This document shows positions 8,625-14,918 of a stretch of DNA of 64,000 nt, in pieces. The translations under genes were made by a program, and so were the position numbers. Under the pieces are notes generated by a model. The model had not been told where the DNA came from. It ran no database searches and saw only the letters and a list, made by a program, of their open reading frames with translations. Numbering within the stretch: position 1 is the stretch's first letter; the number at the start of each line of letters is the position of its first letter. The stretch is from Streptomyces cyaneofuscatus (GTDB taxonomy: Bacteria > Actinomycetota > Actinomycetes > Streptomycetales > Streptomycetaceae), in NCBI RefSeq assembly GCF_000718135.1, contig NZ_JOEM01000022.1:103940-167939 (forward strand), read 5' to 3'.

Positions 8625-9883
8625 CGACGGGGGCTCCCTTGTCCGTCCTGCAGGGCCTCGGCAAGCAGGTCGTCGAAGCGGGCGAGGCCCGCCTCCCGGC
8701 TCAGATGGCGCGCCACGTATCGCGGCCCCTCGGCACCCAGCGACCCGGCCGCGGCCGGGTCGGCGGCCAGCTTCCGTACGGTCTCCAGCAGGGCGGCCGG
8801 GTCCTCGGGGGCGACGAGCACCCCGGCCCCCGAGCGGCGCACCTCGTCGGCGGTGCCGCCCTCGTCGGCGACGGAGGCGATGACGGGGCGGCCGGAGACG
8901 AAGTACGAGGTGAGCTTGGAGGGGACGCTCATGTCGAGGACGGAGGCCCGCTGGGTGACCGCGAGGACATCGGCGGCGGCGAGGACGTCGGTGAACTCCG
9001 CGGCCCCCGCGGGCTCCAGGAAGTCCACGTTGGGCAGCCCCTCGGCGCGGGCGCGCAGGGCGTCGCGCTGGTTGCCGTCGCCCATCAGGACGACCCGGAC
9101 GTCCCTGGCGAGGCGGGCGGTGTCGATCAGGACTTCGAGGCCCTGCTTGAGGCCCATGTTGCCGGAGTGCAGCAGGACGGGGGTGGCGGGGTCCCAGCCG
9201 AGCCGGGCCCGGGTGGCGGCCCGGTCGGCGGTGGGGCCTTGCACATGGGTCCAGTTGGGGACGAGCCGGATGCGGCCGGGGTCGACACCGAGGGCGGTGA
9301 CGCCGGGGACGAAACTCTCATGGATGACGCCGACGAGGGCCGCGCCGCTCAGCGCGTACCGCTCGGCCGCCGCGGCGACGGCTGCCGCCCTGCCCCCGCC
9401 CCGTATGCCGCTCTGCGCGGCGGCGGCGCCCATCAGGTCCTGGACGACGGGGATGTACGGGACGCGGTGGCGGCGGGCGAGGCGCGCGCCGATCACCCCG
9501 CCGGCGAGGCTGGGCATCTGCGCGATCACCGCGTCGGGCCGTCCCGGCGGCGGGGCGAACAGCCCGGTGGCGAGGATGGACGCCTCGAACACCGCGCGCT
9601 TCAGGGCTGTCTGACGGGGCGGCACATAGTGCCTGCGCCGGTGGACGCCGACGCCGCCGCGTATCTCGACCGTCCGCCACACGCTGCGGTACGCCTCGTC
9701 CAGCTGCCAGGACGGATAGTGCGGCATACCGGTGAGCGCCCGCACCCGGGCACCCGACGCGGCCCAGTGCTCGGCGAGTTGAGTGGCGTACGGGCCGATG
9801 CCCGTGACCTCTGGTGCGTAGTTCGTCGAGACCACCAGAAGGCGGCGGTTCAGAAACGGCCTGTGCCGTTCGACATCGGACAT
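8621..9883 (-). CDS. WcaI-type family 4 glycosyltransferase
   Basis: A 420-residue GT-B glycosyltransferase. The N-terminal motif VVSTNYAPEVTGIGPYATQLAEH and the following MPHYP region are typical of WcaI/WbuB-like colanic-acid glycosyltransferases. The C-terminal half has the VLLHSGNMGLKQG strand and a donor-binding helix near SVPSKLTSYF. The frame extends to a TTG at 9907, but GGAAGG about ten bases before the ATG at 9883 favours that start. It is first in the operon with the Wzz-like and flippase genes and is divergent from the cytidylyltransferase gene. The 150-base gap between those two should hold both promoters. It probably adds a sugar to the undecaprenyl-linked repeat unit. Confidence 0.83.
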   Translation of the reverse strand: MSDVERHRPFLNRRLLVVSTNYAPEVTGIGPYATQLAEHWAASGARVRALTGMPHYPSWQLDEAYRSVWRTVEIRGGVGVHRRRHYVPPRQTALKRAVFEASILATGLFAPPPGRPDAVIAQMPSLAGGVIGARLARRHRVPYIPVVQDLMGAAAAQSGIRGGGRAAAVAAAAERYALSGAALVGVIHESFVPGVTALGVDPGRIRLVPNWTHVQGPTADRAATRARLGWDPATPVLLHSGNMGLKQGLEVLIDTARLARDVRVVLMGDGNQRDALRARAEGLPNVDFLEPAGAAEFTDVLAAADVLAVTQRASVLDMSVPSKLTSYFVSGRPVIASVADEGGTADEVRRSGAGVLVAPEDPAALLETVRKLAADPAAAGSLGAEGPRYVARHLSREAGLARFDDLLAEALQDGQGSPRR

Positions 9884-10033
9884 CGGACGATCGCCTTCCC
9901 CCCACAACAGCCGCCGCTCCCTGCGGGAACAGCCCCTGCCGAGCTTATCCGTTCACGGCTTGCACAAGTGTTCTTCACAGTAAGGTCGTTGGAACATCAC
10001 CGGATCACGTTGACCGTGGGGGGAGAGATACGG

Positions 10034-10483
10034 ATGGTGCAGCACAGGGTGGGGTACGCACCCGGGGTGTACGACCTGTTCCATGTGGGTCACCTCAACA
10101 TCCTGCGGCATGCCCGCAGTCAGTGCGACTACCTGGTCGCGGGGGTCGTCTCGGACGAGATGGCCGCCCTCGCCAAGGGCCACACGCCCGTCATCCCGTT
10201 GCGCGAACGGCTGGAGATCGTCCGCAGTGTGCGGTTCGTCGACGCCGCCTTCGTGGAGACCGTGCCGGACAAGGTCGAGACCTGGCAGCAGGTCCGGTTC
10301 GACGTGATCTTCAAGGGCGACGACTGGCGGGGCACGGAGAAGGGGAAGAAGCTGGAGCGCGACTTCGCCGAGGTCGGCGTGGAGGTCGTCTACTTCCCGT
10401 ACACCGTGCACACGTCCAGCACCCAGCTGCGCCGGGCGCTGGACGTGCTGGTCAGCCGGGACGGAGCGCTCTCAGCTCCCTGA
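10034..10483 (+). CDS. TagD-like cytidylyltransferase
   Basis: A 149-residue nucleotidyltransferase. The N-terminus shows the catalytic HxGH motif (HVGH, 17-20) within GVYDLFHVGHLNILR, and the C-terminus has the TSSTQLR variant of the RTxGISTT signature. The family couples CTP to an alcohol phosphate, as TagD does with glycerol-3-phosphate. The ATG at 10034 follows a GGGGGAGAG site, and the much longer upstream frame is antisense to the glycosyltransferase. Its last 32 bases overlap a convergent CDP-alcohol phosphatidyltransferase, the enzyme class that would consume a CDP-alcohol. The true substrate (glycerol, ethanolamine or another alcohol phosphate) cannot be read from sequence. Confidence 0.85.
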   Translation: MVQHRVGYAPGVYDLFHVGHLNILRHARSQCDYLVAGVVSDEMAALAKGHTPVIPLRERLEIVRSVRFVDAAFVETVPDKVETWQQVRFDVIFKGDDWRGTEKGKKLERDFAEVGVEVVYFPYTVHTSSTQLRRALDVLVSRDGALSAP

Positions 10484-11171
10484 ACCACTTGGTGAGGAAG
10501 GCCGCCAGGAAGAGCGTGTGGACCACCGCGAGCACGGCGTACCCGGCCCGGAAGGCCCCGGGTGCGCCGAGCAGCAGGAACACCAGGCAGAAGACTCCGT
10601 AGTCGGCGGGCAGCAGCGCGACCGCTCGCACGCGTGAAACGGGAGAGGCCGTCGGCGCTCCGGCCACCGCCGCCTTGCCGAGCTTCTCGCGCAGCAGCCC
10701 CGCGCAGAAGGTCACCACGGCGGCGAGCTGGAAGCCCAGCGGCAGCAACAGCCAGGCACCCGAAGGCAGTTCGCCGAAGCGGTAGAAGGAGATCAGCACG
10801 GCGGTGTGGACGAGCACCAGCTTGCCGCAGTCCACGACGTGGTCCAGCCACTCCCCGTCGGGCCCGCCCCGGCCGGTGAGCCGGGCGAGCTGGCCGTCGG
10901 CGGAGTCGAAGGCGAAGCCGATCGCGAGCGCCGCGTAGACCAGCAGCGCCAGCGTCCAGGACGGCTCCACGAGCGCGACCGCCGCGAGCGCGGTGTAGGT
11001 GAACAGCGCGCTGACCAGCGTCACTTGATTGGGTGTCAGACCCGCCCGGTACGCGCCCGCCGCGAGCAGCCGCCCGGCCGGGCGGTTCACGTACCGCGAG
11101 TAGAGCGAGACGCCCTTGGCGCTCTTCTGTGCGCCGCGCAGTTCGCGCAGCACTGTGCCCGTGCTTCCCAT
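10452..11171 (-). CDS. CDP-alcohol phosphatidyltransferase
   Basis: A 239-residue membrane protein with about six hydrophobic helices. It carries the full family signature D-x2-D-G-x2-A-R-x8-G-x3-D-x3-D (from DSADGQLAR to GEWLDHVVD), so all four metal-binding aspartates are present. The enzyme displaces CMP from a CDP-alcohol or CDP-diacylglycerol to form a phosphodiester. The start is taken at ATG 11171 because a GGGGGG site ends three bases upstream. Earlier in-frame ATGs lack one. The 3' end overlaps the convergent TagD-like gene. The pairing suggests a modified phospholipid or a phospho-alcohol decoration of the cell-wall polymer. Confidence 0.85.
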   Translation of the reverse strand: MGSTGTVLRELRGAQKSAKGVSLYSRYVNRPAGRLLAAGAYRAGLTPNQVTLVSALFTYTALAAVALVEPSWTLALLVYAALAIGFAFDSADGQLARLTGRGGPDGEWLDHVVDCGKLVLVHTAVLISFYRFGELPSGAWLLLPLGFQLAAVVTFCAGLLREKLGKAAVAGAPTASPVSRVRAVALLPADYGVFCLVFLLLGAPGAFRAGYAVLAVVHTLFLAAFLTKWFRELRALRPG

Positions 11172-11241
11172 ACGCCCCCCAGCGTCCGGCATTGCCCGCA
11201 TCATGGCATGCGGGCGCCGGGGCCGGGGGCGATTGACCGGG

Positions 11242-11256
11242 ACGGAACAGTTCCGT
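11242..11256. promoter_or_regulatory. 15-bp perfect palindrome upstream of phosphatidyltransferase gene
   Basis: ACGGAAC and GTTCCGT flank a single A, giving a perfect inverted repeat about 70-85 bases upstream of the phosphatidyltransferase start. It lies in the 139-base gap after mrpG. The size and position suit a dimeric repressor or an operator near the promoter. The half-site spacing does not match the actinobacterial LexA box. The protein that binds it is unknown. Confidence 0.3.
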
Positions 11257-11310
11257 GATCATGCCGGGCCGGGGGCTGCTCGATCATGCGGCAGCCGACG
11301 GGCAGCTCGA

Positions 11311-11682
11311 TCAGGCCGGGCCAGGAGGCTGCCTGCCGTCGGTGAGCTGCTCGTCCAGTTCGTCGAAGAGCAGTTCCTCGTGCTGGACCTGTCCGGTGCG
11401 GTACGCGGAGCGGGCGACCAGGTGCGAGGCGACCGGGCCGGTGAGCATCTGGAAGAAGCCGATGAGGGCGAGGGTGGCGAAGTCCATGCCCGTGCGCAGC
11501 CGGAGGGCGACCCCTGCCAGGACAAGGATGATGCCGAGGGTCTGGGGCTTGGTCGCGGCGTGACTGCGGGAGAGCACGTCGGGCAGCCGGAGCATCCCGA
11601 TCACCCCGAGCAGGCAGATCGCGGCGCCGAGGAGGACGAGCAGGGCCCCGGCCGTGTCGAGGATCTGGAGCCAGGCGTTCAC
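11311..11682 (-). CDS. mrpG: Mrp Na+/H+ antiporter subunit G
   Basis: A 123-residue membrane protein with three hydrophobic helices, the usual MnhG size. The conserved LLGVIGMLRLPDVLSRSHAATKPQTLG segment after helix one is diagnostic. It is the last gene of the Mrp operon and starts at a GTG overlapping the mrpF stop (TGA) by four bases. MrpG is a small structural subunit of the hetero-oligomeric Mrp complex, which exports Na+ in exchange for protons and supports alkali and salt tolerance. The C-terminal tail (about 100-123) is acidic and then Gln/Pro-rich. Confidence 0.93.
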   Translation of the reverse strand: MNAWLQILDTAGALLVLLGAAICLLGVIGMLRLPDVLSRSHAATKPQTLGIILVLAGVALRLRTGMDFATLALIGFFQMLTGPVASHLVARSAYRTGQVQHEELLFDELDEQLTDGRQPPGPA

Positions 11683-12029
11683 TGGGGGCCCTCCTTGGTC
11701 TCGCCGGTGTCCGGTCCCGGGGCGCCCCGGGTCGGGACCGTGACGGCGGGCCGGTCGCGTACGGCGATGAAGCGGGCGATGCCCACCGAGCCGGTGAAGC
11801 CCAGGAAGGCGAGCACCAGCATGATCGGGAAGTAGAACGAGTCCAGCGCGACGGCGGACTTGGCGCCGAGGCCGGCGATGATCAGGGCGGCGATCACGTC
11901 CAGCGAGATCGCCCGGTCCAGCATGGAGGGGCCGCGCCAGATCCGGACCAGCAGCAGCAGCCCGGCCACCAGGACCAGGACGACTGCGGCGGTCAGCAGA
12001 ATACGGTCGATCTGTTCGAAGACGCTCAT
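11679..12029 (-). CDS. mrpF: Mrp Na+/H+ antiporter subunit F
   Basis: A 116-residue membrane protein with three helices. The RIWRGPSMLDRAISLDVIAALIIAG segment is the MnhF signature. The ATG at 12029 overlaps the mrpE stop (ATGA), and its own stop overlaps the mrpG start. It is a small subunit required for assembly of the Mrp complex in the cytoplasmic membrane. A hydrophilic tail after about residue 90 is not conserved. A longer frame reading upstream is shadow sequence over mrpE. Confidence 0.92.
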   Translation of the reverse strand: MSVFEQIDRILLTAAVVLVLVAGLLLLVRIWRGPSMLDRAISLDVIAALIIAGLGAKSAVALDSFYFPIMLVLAFLGFTGSVGIARFIAVRDRPAVTVPTRGAPGPDTGETKEGPQ

Positions 12030-12652
12030 GGTGCGGGCCTTCCGGCGACGAGCTGCGGCGGTGGGGGCGGTTCGGCGACCCGGGCGATCTCGTCCCGGGT
12101 GCCGAAGGCCCGTACGGTCAGTTCCTCCAGCCGCCAGACCTGACGGCGGGCGGCTTCGAGTTCTTCGGGCCGGTCCGCGTCCAGGACGTGCAGGAAGACG
12201 GTGGCGGTGGCCCGGCGCACCTCGATGACGGAGCCGCCCGGCACGTTGGAGACGGCCACGGCGACGGCGGCGAGCATCAGGTCGCCGCGGCAGCGCAGGG
12301 GCACGCCGATGACGGCGGCCTGGTGCGGTGTGGAGCTGAAGATCTGCCGGGTGACCCGCACACCGGAGGTGTACATGTCGTAGAGCAGATACCCGGCGAG
12401 GCGGATGATGCCCCACGGGTGGAGCCGGAGCCCGAGGTCGACCGGCGGCAGCGGGAAGGCCAGGCAGACGGCGCTCGCGACGATGACGCCCGTGATGACG
12501 TTGGCCAGGTTGAGGGTGGACCAGAGCAGCACCCAGATGAGGGTGAGCCAGGCGATCAGCGACAGGTCCAGCACCCGTCCTCGCCGGCCGACCTTGCAGC
12601 TCATCGGCGGCAGGTCGGCGTCGCGGAACGAGAACCGCAGGAAACGGCTCAC
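12026..12652 (-). CDS. mrpE: Mrp Na+/H+ antiporter subunit E
   Basis: A 208-residue protein with two N-terminal membrane helices (about 30-70) followed by the conserved MnhE cytosolic part, including GSVIEVRRATATVFLHVLDAD. The C-terminal 25 residues are proline-rich. It overlaps mrpD by four bases at its start and mrpF by four at its stop, as is usual for this tightly packed operon. MrpE is not itself an ion channel but is needed for full complex assembly and activity. Length is slightly above the common 160-170 residues because of both termini. Confidence 0.92.
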   Translation of the reverse strand: MSRFLRFSFRDADLPPMSCKVGRRGRVLDLSLIAWLTLIWVLLWSTLNLANVITGVIVASAVCLAFPLPPVDLGLRLHPWGIIRLAGYLLYDMYTSGVRVTRQIFSSTPHQAAVIGVPLRCRGDLMLAAVAVAVSNVPGGSVIEVRRATATVFLHVLDADRPEELEAARRQVWRLEELTVRAFGTRDEIARVAEPPPPPQLVAGRPAP

Positions 12653-14301
12653 TTGCCCAGCACCTCCTCGATGTAGGGCGTGCGCTTCAGCAGTTCGACG
12701 GCCGAGCGGTCGGTGAAGGCGGTGAGCGGTCCGGCGAACACCGTGAAGGACAGGGCCAGCGCGATGGTCGCCGCGGTCGCCGCCATCATGGGCCGGGGCA
12801 GCCTGCTGGTGGTGGTGACGGCCCGTCCGTGCAGCGTCGCCGCGACGGCCTGGCCCGCCGGACGGTGCACGGGCTCGATGCCCTCGTCACCGGTGCCGGG
12901 GACGCCGTCGGGACCCTCGTCGGTGTCGTCGTCGCTGTCGTCCCCGGACTCCAGGACCGTGCCCGCCTCGGCCTGTCCGGGCGGGGCGGCCCGCCAGAAC
13001 GCCAGGTTCCACACCTTGGCGGTGACGTAGAGCGTCAGCAGGCTGGTGACCACCGATCCGGCGACCAGGATCCAGGCCCAGGTGGAACCGTCGGCGACGC
13101 CCGCGCGCATCAGCCCGAGCTTGCCGATGAAGCCGGAGAGCGGGGGGATGCCCGCCAGGTTCATCGCCGGGACGAAGAAGAGGAGGGCCAGTATCGGCGC
13201 GGCCTTGGCGAGTCCGCCGAGCCGGGTCAGCTCGGTGGTGCCGCCCCGGCGTTCGATCAGCCCGGCGACCAGGAACAGGGTGGTCTGCACGGTGATGTGG
13301 TGTACGACATAGACGATGGCTCCGCCGTACGCCTCGCGGGTGGCGAGCCCGATCCCGAAGACCATGAAGCCGATATGGCTGATCAGGGTGAAGGAGAGCA
13401 GCCGTTTGAGGTCGGTCTGGGCGACCGCGCCGAGGATGCCGATGAGCATCGAGGCCAGGGCGACGGCCATCAGCAGGTCGCCGATCCGGTTGCCCGGGAA
13501 GAGCAGGGTCTCGGTCCGCATCATGCAGTAGACGCCGACCTTGGTGAGCAGTCCGGCGAAGACGGCGGTGACGGGCGCGGGTGCCGTCGGATAGGAGTCG
13601 GGGAGCCAGGCGGCGACCGGGAAGACGGCGGCCTTGATGGCGAAGACGGTGATCAGCATCGCCTGGATCAAGGTCTGCACACCGAGCGGGAGTCCGGGCA
13701 GCCGCTCGGCGAGCTGCGCGAAGTTGACGGTGCCGAGGGCCGCGTACGTCATGGCGATGGCGATGAGGAAGACCATCGACGAGAACAGCGAGATGATCAC
13801 GTAGGTGGAGCCGGCCCGCATGCGGGGTCCGGTGCCGCCGAGGGTGAGCAGCACGAAGCTGGCCACCAGCATGATCTCGAAGCTGACGAAGAGGTTGACG
13901 AGGTCGCCCGCGAGGAAGGTGCAGGAGACCCCGGCGACGAGGATCAGATAGGCGGGGTGGAAGACCGCCAGCGGGGTCTCCTTGTCCCGGTCGGTCATGC
14001 CTTGGCCGAGGGAGTAGATCAGCACGCAGAGCGTGACGGCCGAGGAGACGGTGAGCATCAGCCCGGAGAGCCGGTCGGCGACCAGGGTGATGCCGAGCGG
14101 CGGGGCGAAGTCGCCGAGGTGGACGGAGAGCGGGCCCTGTCGGTCGGCGGCGATCATCAGGATGATCGACAGCGCCAGCACGGCGGTGAGTACGGCGACG
14201 CTGATGAAACGCTGGAAACGCTGCATCCGGGTGCCGAAGGTGAGGCTGAGTCCGGTGGCGCAGAGCGGCAGGAGCACCGGCAGCGGGACGAGCGCGTTCA
14301 T
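12649..14301 (-). CDS. mrpD: Mrp Na+/H+ antiporter subunit D
   Basis: A 550-residue polytopic protein with about fourteen helices, homologous to complex I subunits NuoM/NuoN. Diagnostic parts are LAGDLVNLFVSFEIMLVASFVLL with its membrane-buried Glu, the lysine-containing helix around VFAIKAAVFPVAAWLPDSYPTAP, and the HHITVQTTLFLVAGLIERRGGT segment. It forms one of the two proton/sodium-conducting modules. Unusual features are an acidic hydrophilic insert (about 450-490, with runs of Asp and Glu) before the last helix, probably a cytosolic loop. Overlaps of four bases with mrpC and mrpE show coupling. Confidence 0.93.
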   Translation of the reverse strand: MNALVPLPVLLPLCATGLSLTFGTRMQRFQRFISVAVLTAVLALSIILMIAADRQGPLSVHLGDFAPPLGITLVADRLSGLMLTVSSAVTLCVLIYSLGQGMTDRDKETPLAVFHPAYLILVAGVSCTFLAGDLVNLFVSFEIMLVASFVLLTLGGTGPRMRAGSTYVIISLFSSMVFLIAIAMTYAALGTVNFAQLAERLPGLPLGVQTLIQAMLITVFAIKAAVFPVAAWLPDSYPTAPAPVTAVFAGLLTKVGVYCMMRTETLLFPGNRIGDLLMAVALASMLIGILGAVAQTDLKRLLSFTLISHIGFMVFGIGLATREAYGGAIVYVVHHITVQTTLFLVAGLIERRGGTTELTRLGGLAKAAPILALLFFVPAMNLAGIPPLSGFIGKLGLMRAGVADGSTWAWILVAGSVVTSLLTLYVTAKVWNLAFWRAAPPGQAEAGTVLESGDDSDDDTDEGPDGVPGTGDEGIEPVHRPAGQAVAATLHGRAVTTTSRLPRPMMAATAATIALALSFTVFAGPLTAFTDRSAVELLKRTPYIEEVLGK

Positions 14302-14918
14302 CCGGCGGCTCCTCTTTCGTCTCGGGGGTAGCGGTCGTCGGCCTTGGCGTCGCCGTCGCGTTCGTAGTCCTCGGGGTCGGCGCCGATGACGTCGTTCCAG
14401 AGGTCGCCGGAGGCGTCACGGCCGCGCGCCTGGCGGGCGCGGTCGGCGCGCAGCCGGTCGCGGAGTCTGCGGCGCTCCTCCCGGTAGCGTTCGCGCTCGT
14501 CCGCCGTGGGCTCCGAACCCGAGCGGAACTCCTCGCGCAACTGGGCGCGCTCGGAGAGCACTTCGGCGCGGAGCACGATGCGCCGGTCCTCCAGGTCGTC
14601 GTGCACCTCGTCGGTGCCGGTGATCTGGTGGCTGCGGTAGGCCATGGCGAGCAGGAACGCGGTGGTGCCGAGGGTGATGACGATGGCGGTCAGCGCGATG
14701 GCCTGCGGCAGCGGGTCGGTGACCCGGCGCAGGTCGACCCCGTAGAGGAGGGGTGCGGCGCCGGCGGTGCCGGTCGAGGCGAGGATCAGCAGGTTGACCC
14801 CGTTGCTGAGGATGACGGCACCGAGCAGGATGCGGGTCAGCGGCCGGGTCAGCATGAGGATGGCGCCCACGGCGCAGAGCACCACGGCCGTGACGAGGAG
14901 TGAGGCGCTGACGGTCAT
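14298..14918 (-). CDS. mrpC: Mrp Na+/H+ antiporter subunit C with charged C-terminal extension
   Basis: A 206-residue protein. The first 110 residues are the three-helix NuoK-like MnhC core (LLGAVILSNGVNLLILASTG, then PLPQAIALTAIVITLGTTAFLLA). The rest is a highly charged extension rich in Arg and Glu (about 113-206), predicted helical and possibly coiled-coil, and absent from short MnhC proteins. The ATG at 14918 overlaps the mrpA stop by four bases. It serves as an antiporter membrane subunit. The extension probably faces the cytosol. The long open frame upstream of it is a shadow of mrpA. Confidence 0.9.
   Translation of the reverse strand: MTVSASLLVTAVVLCAVGAILMLTRPLTRILLGAVILSNGVNLLILASTGTAGAAPLLYGVDLRRVTDPLPQAIALTAIVITLGTTAFLLAMAYRSHQITGTDEVHDDLEDRRIVLRAEVLSERAQLREEFRSGSEPTADERERYREERRRLRDRLRADRARQARGRDASGDLWNDVIGADPEDYERDGDAKADDRYPRDERGAAG

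Noticed and set aside
7071..9614. Long plus-strand frame opposite the Wzz-like and WcaI genes
   Set aside because: Shadow of two genes with clear motifs and operon-type overlaps on the other strand.
8639..10033. N-terminal extension of the TagD-like protein by 465 residues
   Set aside because: The extension is antisense to a glycosyltransferase. A proper ribosome site and the family start at 10034 define the real N-terminus.
1..11171. A natural-product (NRPS/PKS) cluster suggested by the glycosyltransferases
   Set aside because: No synthase or tailoring genes. The set is that of Wzx/Wzy-type polysaccharide export.
11242..11256. Palindrome as an SOS (LexA) box
   Set aside because: The actinobacterial box needs GAAC-N4-GTTC. 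Here the half sites are one base apart.
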